Shown here: in pieces, positions 25,948-33,862 of the stretch
How positions within the stretch are numbered: the first letter of the stretch is position 1
How the letters are laid out: each line of letters starts with the position of its first letter
Origin: JAAGZL01 sp964628835
GTDB lineage: Bacteria; Pseudomonadota; Gammaproteobacteria; Chromatiales; Chromatiaceae
Direction: 5' to 3'
NCBI GenBank assembly: GCA_964628835.1
Contig: CAZVME010000015.1
Location: 1-53,149, forward strand
DNA: 53,149 nucleotides
Position numbers and translations under genes: made by a program
Notes under the pieces: generated by a model
The model's database searches: none
The model's input: the letters and a program-made list of their open reading frames with translations, nothing else
What the model was told of the DNA's origin: nothing

Positions 25948-26586
25948 CTAGGCGGCCACTGCCGGACCGGCGTAGGGTTCGATTACCTCACGCGCCACCA
26001 GCAGGTTCAGCACCTGGTCCACGCACTCATCGATGGATTTGTTGCCGGTGTCCACTGCCAGCTCTGGTGCGATCGGCTCCTCATAGTGAGATGAGATGCC
26101 GGTGAAGTGGGGGATTACTCCGGCACGGGCTTTGGCGTACAGGCCCTTAACATCCCTGGATTCGCACACATCCAGCGAGGCGTCGCAGAAGATCTCGATA
26201 AAGTCACCATGCGGGGTGACGTTACGGGCGATCTCGCGGTCATCACGAAAGGGGGAGATGAAGGCGGTGAGCACCACGGTGCCACTCTCCAGGAACAGCT
26301 TGGAGAGTTCGCCGATGCGGCGGATGTTCTCTTTGCGATCGTCATCGGAAAAGCCGAGATCGGAGCAGAGCCCGTGTCTTACATTGTCGCCATCCAGCAC
26401 AAAGGTGCGGGTGCCCAGATGATAGAGTCGATCCTCCATGGCATGGGCCAGGGTGGATTTGCCGGAGCCGGAGAGACCGGTGAACCAGATAACGGTGCTC
26501 TTGTGCTGGTTCTGTTCATGCCTAAGGTCGCGGGTGATGGTGGGTTTGTGCCATACAACATTGGTGCTCTTGCTGTCGCCGCTCAT
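25948..26586 (-). CDS. cysC: Adenylylsulfate (APS) kinase
   Basis: Phosphorylates APS to PAPS with ATP. 212 residues, the usual family length. Walker A is GLSGSGKSTLAH near residue 40; then FVLDGDNVRHGLCSDLGFS, DRKENIRRIGELSKLF, AFISPFRDDR and the APS-site segment DVKGLYAKARAG. It is first in the operon with cysH and the epimerase; the 162 bases upstream are AT-rich and presumably carry the promoter, though none was identified with confidence. If the neighbouring CysH uses APS directly, the PAPS made here may feed a sulfotransferase, which would fit a sugar-modifying epimerase in the same operon. Confidence 0.93.
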   Translation of the reverse strand: MSGDSKSTNVVWHKPTITRDLRHEQNQHKSTVIWFTGLSGSGKSTLAHAMEDRLYHLGTRTFVLDGDNVRHGLCSDLGFSDDDRKENIRRIGELSKLFLESGTVVLTAFISPFRDDREIARNVTPHGDFIEIFCDASLDVCESRDVKGLYAKARAGVIPHFTGISSHYEEPIAPELAVDTGNKSIDECVDQVLNLLVAREVIEPYAGPAVAA

Positions 26587-26748
26587 GCTATTAGTCCTGT
26601 CAATTGGGGTATTGTCGTAAATAATGACAGGGATGGTAGCAGCAGTGGTATTTTTTCTGAAAGTACTTGTAGTTATATAGATATTCTGAAATCTGATATA
26701 GCATCTATAAGACAGCAGGGGATAGATCTCACCAGGTGTAGTTGGGGG

Positions 26749-27348
26749 CTATTTCCTCTTCTTTTTCGCTTTCTTCTTCTGGGTGCTGCTGGTGGTTTTA
26801 TTGCTGGCTACAATTTTTTTGCCGCTCAGGTTTGCAGCGCATTTCTGGAAATCTGGCAGGGCCATGCGGTAGCGCACGGGGGAGATGACCACCCGCAGGT
26901 TGGATAGGGGTGGTTTCTGCTGCTGGCAGTTGAAGCTGGTCATCATGCCGGCCTCCAGCGCCTGGTATATCTTCTGTGCGGCGCTGCCCTTGGCCATGAC
27001 ATGTTTGGCGTCTGGAACCAGTTTGATGGTGCCCAGTTGTTGTGTGGGGATATTGTGCCGCCAGGGTGGAGGGCCAATCTCCACCTGACACCGGGATCCC
27101 AGATTGATCTCCTGCGTCACGTGCAGTTCAAAGCTGATGGGTGCCCGATAGCCCTGACGTAGCTTGGTTTCCCCAATTCCCGGGATCAGGTGCTGTAGCT
27201 CACACTGATCATCCACCTTGGTTGCCAGCCACTTGGCATCATGCAGCGGGGCCATATACACCCGGGCGGGTGTTCCTTGCGCATGGCCAGGGGTGCTGGC
27301 CAGCGCCAGGAGTGTGAGTGCAGTTATGAGATGGATGGTGGATTTCAT
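26749..27348 (-). CDS. MotY N-terminal-domain-like secreted protein
   Basis: 199 residues with a Sec signal peptide (MKSTIHLITALTLLALAST, cleavage after GHAQ). The mature part resembles the N-terminal domain of MotY, the T-ring protein of polar flagellar motors that anchors stators: VYMAPLHDAKW, CELQHLIPGIGETKL, then QVEIGPPPWR and DFQKC with paired cysteines. The C-terminal OmpA-like peptidoglycan-binding domain of true MotY is absent; instead there is a very lysine-rich tail (TQKKKAKKKRK). A sigma-28-like promoter lies just upstream, supporting a flagellar role. It could be a motor accessory factor or a truncated MotY paralogue. Family assignment is by remembered motif pattern. Confidence 0.6.
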   Translation of the reverse strand: MKSTIHLITALTLLALASTPGHAQGTPARVYMAPLHDAKWLATKVDDQCELQHLIPGIGETKLRQGYRAPISFELHVTQEINLGSRCQVEIGPPPWRHNIPTQQLGTIKLVPDAKHVMAKGSAAQKIYQALEAGMMTSFNCQQQKPPLSNLRVVISPVRYRMALPDFQKCAANLSGKKIVASNKTTSSTQKKKAKKKRK

Positions 27349-27381
27349 GTTGTTTTAATATATGTGCTCCATATAGGTATG

Positions 27382-27409
27382 GTGTCGGCCAGATGTCGGG
27401 GGAACTTTA
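27382..27409 (-). promoter_or_regulatory. Sigma-28-like promoter for the MotY-like gene
   Basis: Read on the minus strand: TAAAGTTC (27409-27402), 12 bases, GCCGACAC (27389-27382). Compared with TAAAGTTT-N11-GCCGATAA, the -35 is 7/8, the -10 is 6/8 and the spacer is one base too long. The spacer contains a G run (27398-27402), and G runs elsewhere in this assembly are miscounted, so the true spacing may be 11. The start site would be near 27375, about 27 bases before the ATG. Confidence 0.45.
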
Positions 27410-27522
27410 ATAGTGATGCAGAAACCGTATTCCTGCTGCTCCCATTTGTATCTGGATCCGGTATGGTTTGGCCGCTGTAAGGGGGATTTGGGCAGAATCT
27501 TTAAATTAGCGGGAATTTCCTC

Positions 27523-27551
27523 TTGCGTCCCGTGGTCTATTCCAATATTAT
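27523..27551 (+). promoter_or_regulatory. Sigma-70 promoter of rpmE
   Basis: TTGCGT (27523-27528), 17-base spacer, TATTAT (27546-27551). Transcription would begin near 27558, giving a leader of about 57 bases for rpmE. No obvious Zur-type operator was recognised. Confidence 0.55.
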
Positions 27552-27615
27552 TCGCGATTCTCTCCACCAATCGTGTCGAATGGTGGTCTAAAGACAGATT
27601 TTGTAAGAGGCAATC

Positions 27616-27816
27616 ATGAAGCCGGATATTCACCCCGAATACAAACAGATTAAAGTGATCTGCAGCTGCGGAAACGAGTTTGAGACCAGCTCAACTCTCG
27701 GCAAGGAGCTCCACGTTGAAGTCTGTTCTTCCTGCCACCCTTTCTACACTGGTAAGCAGAAGATTATGGATACCGCTGGGCGCGTTGATAAATTTCGTAA
27801 GAGATACAGCCGCTAG
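27616..27816 (+). CDS. rpmE: 50S ribosomal protein L31, zinc-binding type
   Basis: Small protein that bridges the large and small ribosomal subunits. 66 residues (70 in E. coli). MKPDIHPEYKQIKV is the typical start, and the zinc ligands are present as CSCG near residue 16 and CSSCHPFYTGKQ near residue 38, so this is the C+ form that also stores zinc. Its own promoter lies upstream and a strong terminator follows, so it is monocistronic. Confidence 0.97.
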   Translation: MKPDIHPEYKQIKVICSCGNEFETSSTLGKELHVEVCSSCHPFYTGKQKIMDTAGRVDKFRKRYSR

Positions 27817-27838
27817 TCGCTGGTACCCAGGTAACATG

Positions 27839-27865
27839 AAAAAGGCGCCCTCGGGCGCCTTTTTT
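27839..27865. terminator. Bidirectional terminator between rpmE and the NuoF-like gene
   Basis: AAAAA-GGCGCC-CTCG-GGCGCC-TTTTTT. The symmetric A and T flanks let it end both rpmE (plus) and the fumarate reductase operon (minus), whose last gene stops 24 bases away. Confidence 0.93.
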
Positions 27866-27889
27866 GTTGCTTGGATACTCTCCCCGGCC

Positions 27890-29131
27890 CTACTTGATGG
27901 CCTGTTTATACTCATCCATGAAATGGTAGAGGGAGCTGTCCAGCACCTTGATGGCGCCGTTGATCAGATGGCAGCGACCTGAGTTAGGCAGGATCTTGCA
28001 CAGGTTGATCAGGGAGTCCAGATCGGCGCGGCTACCCTGACCGGTGTCGATCTTACTCAACAGCAGGGAGATGTAGTAGGTGCCGGTCTTGCAGGGTGGG
28101 CACTGGCCGCAGGAGGATGCGGCGAAGAAGTTTACGTACTCGGTGACCCGCTTCACGATACCTGTGCCTTCGGACACCACGATCATGGCCCCGGTGCCAA
28201 GGGCAGAGCGGCGTGCCGCCACGGATTCAAAATCCAGATGTACGTCCAGATGCTTGGGGGTAAGGATGGTGTTGGATGGGCCTCCGGTAAATACCGCCTT
28301 GAGATACTTGCCCTGTAGCATACCGCCGCCGTAGGTCTCGATCAGGTCCGCGAGGCGGGTGCCCATGGGTAGTTCGTAGGCCCCCGGGTAGAGCACATCT
28401 CCACTCACGCAGTAGATCTTGGTGCCGTAGGTGTCCCCTATTCCTAGATCGCGATACCATTCGGCGCCATTGCGCAGGATGTGGGATACGTTGGAGAGGG
28501 TCTCAATATTGTTCACCAGGGTGGGGCAGCCGTGTACGCCGGACTCGGCCGGGAATGGAGGCCGGCCGCGGGGGAAGGGGAATTTTCCCTCCACCGATTC
28601 GATGGCTGCGGTCTCTTCACCGCCGATGTAGTGGCCGGAACTTGCCATTACCCGGTATTGCATCTCTTCGCCTATGGTGTCGGTCACGGCTTGGTTCAGA
28701 TCTGATGCCTTCCACTGCTCCACCGCCTCACGCATGCTGGTGATGGACGCCTCCTGATCCGGGTTGATATAGAACACAATGTGATTGATGGCGGTCGCCA
28801 GTGCGGCGATCACTGCGCCCTCGATTACCTGGTGCGGGGTCTCTTCCAGCAGGATGCAGTCCTTGAAGGTGCCGGGCTCATCCTCGTTGCCGTTACAGAT
28901 CAGATATTTTTCCGGCCCGTGGTTGCCCACAACAAACTCCCACTTTTTGTAGGTGGGGAAGCCGCTGCCGCCAAGCCCGCGCAGGCCAGCCTCCTGGATC
29001 AGGGGAATGATTGCTGATCGGTCTTGCAGGGCAACTTTAAGACCCTCGCCTCCGCCATGTTCCAGCCAAACATCAAGGTCGGCGCCAACCCGCACTTCTT
29101 TTCGTAATAGCACCTGATTTAGTTGATCCAT
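27890..29131 (-). CDS. NuoF-like NADH-binding flavoprotein associated with fumarate reductase
   Basis: 413 residues, homologous to the NADH-dehydrogenase subunit of complex I and HoxF/HydB. NAD/FMN motifs are GLRGLGGSGFPTYKKW and LICNGNEDEPGTFKD; GGEETAAIESVEGKFP follows; the N3-type [4Fe-4S] ligands are SCGQCPPC with a further cysteine in CKILPNSGRC. It lacks the N-terminal thioredoxin-like and C-terminal ferredoxin domains of the larger homologue at 50.6 kb. It is last in a minus-strand operon after frdB-frdA, 39 bases behind frdA. No membrane anchor subunit is present, so it most likely passes electrons from NADH to FrdB-FrdA, making a soluble NADH:fumarate reductase. That role is inferred from context. 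Confidence 0.85.
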   Translation of the reverse strand: MDQLNQVLLRKEVRVGADLDVWLEHGGGEGLKVALQDRSAIIPLIQEAGLRGLGGSGFPTYKKWEFVVGNHGPEKYLICNGNEDEPGTFKDCILLEETPHQVIEGAVIAALATAINHIVFYINPDQEASITSMREAVEQWKASDLNQAVTDTIGEEMQYRVMASSGHYIGGEETAAIESVEGKFPFPRGRPPFPAESGVHGCPTLVNNIETLSNVSHILRNGAEWYRDLGIGDTYGTKIYCVSGDVLYPGAYELPMGTRLADLIETYGGGMLQGKYLKAVFTGGPSNTILTPKHLDVHLDFESVAARRSALGTGAMIVVSEGTGIVKRVTEYVNFFAASSCGQCPPCKTGTYYISLLLSKIDTGQGSRADLDSLINLCKILPNSGRCHLINGAIKVLDSSLYHFMDEYKQAIK

Positions 29132-29170
29132 CTCTCTTCCTCACCGCTATGGTAAGCGGCTCAATAACGT

Positions 29171-30796
29171 CTAAGTCGTGGGTATCTTTTTGTTGCGGTT
29201 CTTATGCAGGCCGTCATAGTCAGAGTCGTCTTCAAATTTCGCACACTCTGGGAACAGCATTGGCCCCTTTAGCTCCATGGGCATTTTCGACATGGTCAGG
29301 TTGCGCCGCAGGGAACTCAGGTGCTCGATGGAGATCTTCTTATGCCCCGGGCGGCGGCTGTGCTCTGCAGCATGGGCGCCAGCGCGACGACCAAAGCAGA
29401 TGATGTCCAGCAGGGCGTTGCCCATAATGCGGTTTCTGCCATGGATGCCGCCGCTAACCTCACCGATACAGTAGAGGCCGCGAACACTGGAGAGGCCGTT
29501 TTTGTCTATCTGTACCCCGCCATTTTGATAATGCAGGGTGGGGTAGATCAACAGCGGGGTGGCGGTCAGGTCGATATTGCACTTCTTTCCCAGTTGCAGC
29601 AGCTTGGGAAATTTCTGTGTTATCAGTCCTGGGTTTCTCAGTTCCAATCCCGGGGTATCCAGCCAAACGCCGACTGACTGGTCTACATGGATACCACGGC
29701 CCTCTGCGCACTCCCTCAGAATGGCTGAAGAGACGTGATCACGGGTCCGGAGTTCATCTACAAAACGCTTGCCATCACGGTTTAGCAGATAGGTGCCGGC
29801 CGATCTTATGCCCTCGGTGATCAGAGAGCCGGCCAAGTGATGGGGGTGCGCCAGTCCAGTGGGGTGATACTGGAATGAGTCCAGGTCCAGCATCTTGGCC
29901 CCCAGGCGGTATGCCAGTACCAAGCCATCACCGGTGGCTCCAAAATGGTTGGAGGTGGGAAAGTCGTTGAGGTGCATGCGGCCTATGCCGCCGGTGGCGA
30001 TGATCACCGCATTGGCCTTGATCAGCTCAAAGGTGCACTCTTTTAGGTTTGAGATCACTGCACCGGCGCATCTGCCGGATTGGTTGGAGAGAAGTTCTAC
30101 AGCCGGACTGTAGTCCAACACCTCAATATTGCTGTTCTTAACTGACTCACGCAGTACCCGCATCATCTCCAGGCCGGTGTAGTCGCGGTAATAGGCCACC
30201 CGATCGGCTGAGGTGCCACCGGCGCGACGCAGCATGATGTCACCAAATTTGTCTAGGTCAAACTGCATGCCCTGTTGTATCAGCCAGCGTATGACCTCAG
30301 GTGCATCGGACACCATGTTTGCCACCAGCTCCTTGTCGCCTTGAAAGTGACCGGCCTTGATGGTGTCCTGGTAGTGCATCTGGGGGGTGTCATCTTTCTC
30401 TACGGATGCCTGTATTCCGCCCTCTGCCATGACGGTGTTACTGTCGCCCAGGCGCAGCTTGGTCACCAGGATGACGCGGGCTCCCGCCTTGGCTGCCACC
30501 AGTGCGGCGGCGCAACCGGCGCCACCACCACCGATCACCAGGATGTCTGTCTGCCGGGTGTTGGCGCCGGCCAGATCCGCCTCGTCGATTCTGGCATCGG
30601 ATTGGAGCATATCCGCCAGCTGGCTATGGCAGCGGTCGCCACGGTTGGGTCCAACCTGGAGGATGGTTGCTGCATCCTGATAGTGGTCTGGATGATACTG
30701 TTTCAGCAACTCTTCGGTGCTGAGGGTTTCAACCGCAGGTTCACGCTGCTCCATCGGTTGGTATTCATTCAGCGCTTCTTGATAGGTAATGGGCAT
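29171..30796 (-). CDS. frdA: Fumarate reductase / succinate dehydrogenase flavoprotein subunit
   Basis: 541 residues. After a 75-residue N-terminal extension comes the FAD-binding ILVIGGGGAGCAAALVAAK; LGDSNTVMAEGGIQAS contains the segment of covalent-FAD relatives. Catalytic-site motifs are FQYHPTGLAHPHH, RDHVSSAIL and the EVSGGIHGRNRIMGNALLD signature. It is shorter in the C-terminal capping region than E. coli FrdA (602) and resembles the soluble TfrA/aspartate-oxidase-like branch. With FrdB and the NuoF-like protein but without FrdC/FrdD anchors it should be soluble. In the reductive TCA cycle it would reduce fumarate to succinate. Direction cannot be proven from sequence. Confidence 0.85.
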   Translation of the reverse strand: MPITYQEALNEYQPMEQREPAVETLSTEELLKQYHPDHYQDAATILQVGPNRGDRCHSQLADMLQSDARIDEADLAGANTRQTDILVIGGGGAGCAAALVAAKAGARVILVTKLRLGDSNTVMAEGGIQASVEKDDTPQMHYQDTIKAGHFQGDKELVANMVSDAPEVIRWLIQQGMQFDLDKFGDIMLRRAGGTSADRVAYYRDYTGLEMMRVLRESVKNSNIEVLDYSPAVELLSNQSGRCAGAVISNLKECTFELIKANAVIIATGGIGRMHLNDFPTSNHFGATGDGLVLAYRLGAKMLDLDSFQYHPTGLAHPHHLAGSLITEGIRSAGTYLLNRDGKRFVDELRTRDHVSSAILRECAEGRGIHVDQSVGVWLDTPGLELRNPGLITQKFPKLLQLGKKCNIDLTATPLLIYPTLHYQNGGVQIDKNGLSSVRGLYCIGEVSGGIHGRNRIMGNALLDIICFGRRAGAHAAEHSRRPGHKKISIEHLSSLRRNLTMSKMPMELKGPMLFPECAKFEDDSDYDGLHKNRNKKIPTT

Positions 30797-30808
30797 AGCG
30801 GCTCCGGG

Positions 30809-31444
30809 TTAATCCTGGTCGATTTCTACTTTGAGCTCGCCCTTGCGCATGACCTCCAGGCGATTGATCAGGTTTGATGGGCGGGTGTGGAAATATGCGG
30901 TCACCCTCCGGGAAAACAGTCCCACATGGTTGGGGGAGATGTACTCGGGGCAGGCGGTCATGCAGAAGTTACACATGACGCACTCGACAAATAGCTCTCC
31001 CGCTTCCTGGAATCTACCCTTGCTGGCCAGGGCAACGCCCTCTTTCACTTGAATATCCTTGGGGCAGGACTTGTTGCAGCCGTTACAGGTACGGCAATTT
31101 ATCGCCTCTGGGAATATGCGGTGAAACTGGGTCTGGACCTCCCAGGAATTTGGGATCTCCTCCAGGTTATAGGTGTGGTGGGTGGGTGTGGGGAAGACCA
31201 GGAAGTTCACTTCCATTCCCTCCTCCAGCAGGGTTTGGCAGCCCAGGGCCATGGTCACCTCGGTACTGTCGGCCCGGCGCACCATGATGCGGCAGGAGCC
31301 ACATACCCCCTCCAGGCAGCCAACGCTTTGGACCCGGGGATAACCGGCATACCAGAGCGCCTGGATGGTGGAAAGAGAGGGCGGGGCCTTGATTTCCTTG
31401 CCATTAATGGTGACTGTTACTAATTGTTCTATTAAGTTGTCCAT
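30809..31444 (-). CDS. frdB: Fumarate reductase iron-sulfur subunit
   Basis: 211 residues from ATG 31444 (MDNLIEQLVTVTINGKEIKA); a 40-codon upstream extension lacks conservation and a ribosome-binding site. The N-terminal plant-type [2Fe-2S] domain has CLEGVCGSC plus a later Cys. The C-terminal domain has two cluster motifs, CRTCNGCNKSCP and CVMCNFCMTACP. Normally the second motif of FrdB has three cysteines and carries a [3Fe-4S] cluster; here four cysteines suggest two [4Fe-4S] clusters, as in thiol:fumarate reductase TfrB. It lacks the CCG domain of TfrB. Divergent from aconitase across a 261-base regulatory region. Confidence 0.85.
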   Translation of the reverse strand: MDNLIEQLVTVTINGKEIKAPPSLSTIQALWYAGYPRVQSVGCLEGVCGSCRIMVRRADSTEVTMALGCQTLLEEGMEVNFLVFPTPTHHTYNLEEIPNSWEVQTQFHRIFPEAINCRTCNGCNKSCPKDIQVKEGVALASKGRFQEAGELFVECVMCNFCMTACPEYISPNHVGLFSRRVTAYFHTRPSNLINRLEVMRKGELKVEIDQD

Positions 31445-31550
31445 GGCGCCTATATTAGAAGTTGACGAATTGTTAATGTACTCTAGTGCCACCTGGTTAG
31501 GCAAGGCACGAGACCGAACAGTATAAGGGTATTGAGCTATCTGCCCAGTG

Positions 31551-31604
31551 AAAATCCAAAGCATTAAAAAACTTAAATGCTTCCATGTTTTATTATTGGA
31601 TTTT
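31551..31604. promoter_or_regulatory. Nested inverted repeats in the frdB/aconitase divergent promoter region
   Basis: Two perfect inverted repeats share one centre region: the outer AAAATCCAA (31551-31559) with TTGGATTTT (31596-31604), and the inner AAGCATT (31559-31565) with AATGCTT (31576-31582), spacer 10. The position, between two divergent reductive-TCA transcripts, is typical of operators for a LysR-like or other dimeric regulator controlling both. It could also be a hairpin. No regulator gene lies nearby. No confident -35/-10 pair was found, although TATACT occurs on the minus strand. Confidence 0.5.
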
Positions 31605-31705
31605 ATGTGTATGTTAGGGGTATTGTTAACGATCGCTTTTCTGAACGGGCAATTGATGGTATATCTCCGCGCAACAAACTTGATAACGCACTAGGGTGAT
31701 GACAA

Positions 31706-33625
31706 ATGAAACCGATGAATTTGACGGAAAAAATCTTCTCCGAACATTTAGTAGGAGGCGGGGATCTGCCACCGGCAGGTGAAGTAGTAACACTGAAGAT
31801 TGATGAGGCCTTTACTCAGGATGCAACCGGCACCATGTGTATGTTGCAGCTTGAGGCGATGGGCGTAAAGAGGGTTAAACCCCTGTCAGTCAACTTTGTT
31901 GATCACTCCATGATGCAGTCCGGTTTTCGCAACCCGGATGACCATGAATACCTGCGCACCGTTTCTCAGAAGCTGGGCATTATCTTCTCGCCACCGGGAG
32001 CTGGCATCTGCCACTTTCTGAATATTGAGAACTTCGTCAAGCCCGGCATGACCGGTATCGGCGCTGACAGCCACACCGTAAACGCCGGCGGTATGGGCGC
32101 CATCTATTTTGGTGCGGGTGGTTACGACGTGGCCCTGGCCATGGCCACTGGCGAATATCGTCTGCCAATGCCGCAGGTGGTTAAGGTGAACCTCACCGGA
32201 TCACTCAAGTCTGGCGTAATGGCCATGGATGTCATCTTGAAGATGCTCTCCATCGTTGGCGTCAAGGGTGGTAAGGGCAAGATCTTTGAGTATGCCGGAC
32301 CAGGTGTGGCCAGTCTGTCACTGACCGAGCGCGCCACCGTCACCAACATGGGTGCAGAGATGGGTGCCTCCACCTCTATCTTCCCCAGTGACGAACGTAC
32401 CCAGCAGTACCTGGAGAGCCGTAACCGCGGTGGTGATTATAAAGAGATGGGCGCCGATGAAGGCGCGGAGTATTCAGATACCGTCGATATTAATCTGGAT
32501 GAGCTGGAGCCACTGATCGCCATTTACCCATCACCAGGTAACGTGGAAAAGGTATCCCAGCGTGCCGGTGACAAGATCAATCAAGTATGTGTGGGGAGCT
32601 GCACCAACAGTTCCTATGAGAATATCGCTGCCTTTGCAGAGATGCTGAAGGGTAAGCGTGTGGTGGTTGATACTCTGCTCTATCCTGGTTCGCGCGCGGT
32701 AGCCACCCAGCTGGCCAACTCCGGTTATGTGGCATCACTGTTTAATTCAGGTGTGCGTATCATGGAGAATGGTTGTGGTGCATGTATCGGCCAGGGTGGA
32801 TCACCTGTCAGTAAGGGCCTGAGTCTGCGTACCTTTAACCGCAACTTTCCCAAGCGTTCTGGCACCAACGACGCGGAAGTGCATCTGGTCAGCCCACTGG
32901 TCGCAGCGGCCAGCGCCCTGACCGGTGTGATCACTATTCCAACCGAGAGCGTGGATTTTACCGACTCTCCCCAGGTTGATGACACCGCATCCTTCATAAT
33001 GCCTATCCCACAGGCAGAGGCGGAGAAGGTGGAGACCATCCAGGGGCCTAACATCATGCAGCTGCCTGATTTCGATCCACTGCCAGATAGTCTGAAGGGT
33101 GAGGTGTTGCTGAAGATGGGTGACAACATCAGCACCGATGACATCCAGCCTGCCGGCATCTATTTGCCGCTGCGCTCCAATGTAAAAGAGTATGCCATGC
33201 AGGCCACCTTCAACCAGGTGGACACCAGCTTCGGTGAACGTGCTGTGACGCATCGTGATGCCGGTGGACACGGCATACTGGTGGGACGTGAGAACTATGG
33301 CCAGGGTAGCTCCCGTGAACATGCCGCACTCTGCCCACGCTGGCTGGGTGTGCGTGCCGTGGTAGTGGCTCAGTTTGCCCGTATTCACGTGGCCAATCTG
33401 GTCAACTTTGGCATAGTGCCTCTGACCTTCAAGAATGTGGAGGACTACGACAAGGTCACCCAGGGGGATAACGTCTCCATCGATGTGTCCAACCTGGAAG
33501 GTGATCTCCGCATGGAAGTAAATGGTGAGTCCATACCGCTGGTTCCAGCCTTCGAGGCTAAGGATGTGCCCGTCCTCAAGGCCGGCGGTGCTCTGCCATA
33601 TTTCAAGCTGACTGACGCGGCTTGA
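31706..33625 (+). CDS. acnA: Aconitate hydratase
   Basis: Interconverts citrate and isocitrate through cis-aconitate using a [4Fe-4S] cluster, in the cytoplasm. 639 residues, the compact class found in many anaerobes and reductive-TCA organisms and shorter than E. coli AcnA (891) or AcnB (865). Cluster ligands are in VCVGSCTNSS and GCGACIGQGGSP. ADSHTVNAGGMGAIYFGAGG and FVDHSMMQSG are substrate-site segments. The C-terminal swivel domain has GDNISTDDIQPAG and GQGSSREHAALCPRWLG. It is the first plus-strand gene of the reductive-TCA island, divergent from frdB. Gene symbol is by function; subclass not resolved. Confidence 0.94.
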   Translation: MKPMNLTEKIFSEHLVGGGDLPPAGEVVTLKIDEAFTQDATGTMCMLQLEAMGVKRVKPLSVNFVDHSMMQSGFRNPDDHEYLRTVSQKLGIIFSPPGAGICHFLNIENFVKPGMTGIGADSHTVNAGGMGAIYFGAGGYDVALAMATGEYRLPMPQVVKVNLTGSLKSGVMAMDVILKMLSIVGVKGGKGKIFEYAGPGVASLSLTERATVTNMGAEMGASTSIFPSDERTQQYLESRNRGGDYKEMGADEGAEYSDTVDINLDELEPLIAIYPSPGNVEKVSQRAGDKINQVCVGSCTNSSYENIAAFAEMLKGKRVVVDTLLYPGSRAVATQLANSGYVASLFNSGVRIMENGCGACIGQGGSPVSKGLSLRTFNRNFPKRSGTNDAEVHLVSPLVAAASALTGVITIPTESVDFTDSPQVDDTASFIMPIPQAEAEKVETIQGPNIMQLPDFDPLPDSLKGEVLLKMGDNISTDDIQPAGIYLPLRSNVKEYAMQATFNQVDTSFGERAVTHRDAGGHGILVGRENYGQGSSREHAALCPRWLGVRAVVVAQFARIHVANLVNFGIVPLTFKNVEDYDKVTQGDNVSIDVSNLEGDLRMEVNGESIPLVPAFEAKDVPVLKAGGALPYFKLTDAA

Positions 33626-33694
33626 TGCTTGTAACTACAACTGCCATCTAGATTTTTTAGCTAGACCGTATTTAATCTATGGCGTGGGCTGGCG

Positions 33695-33717
33695 CGCCCC
33701 CAGTGCATTTGGGGGCG
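33695..33717 (+). terminator. Hairpin after aconitase
   Basis: CGCCCCC-N9-GGGGGCG stem, 70 bases after the aconitase stop and 146 bases before pntA. There is no T run on the 3' side, so it is a weak or Rho-assisted terminator. Further on, CCCTAG (33799-33804) and CTAGGG (33829-33834) form another imperfect palindrome upstream of pntA. Confidence 0.5.
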
Positions 33718-33862
33718 TGCTGTTGCCTGAAACAGACGCTGCATCAATAGTGGCTCTGATTTTCCTTCGCGCATAAGAGATCCTGTTAGACTGAATATCC
33801 CTAGTAATTTACTTGGTATCTAGTTACCCTAGGGCGCAAGCACAGGCTAACAGGAGACGCAG

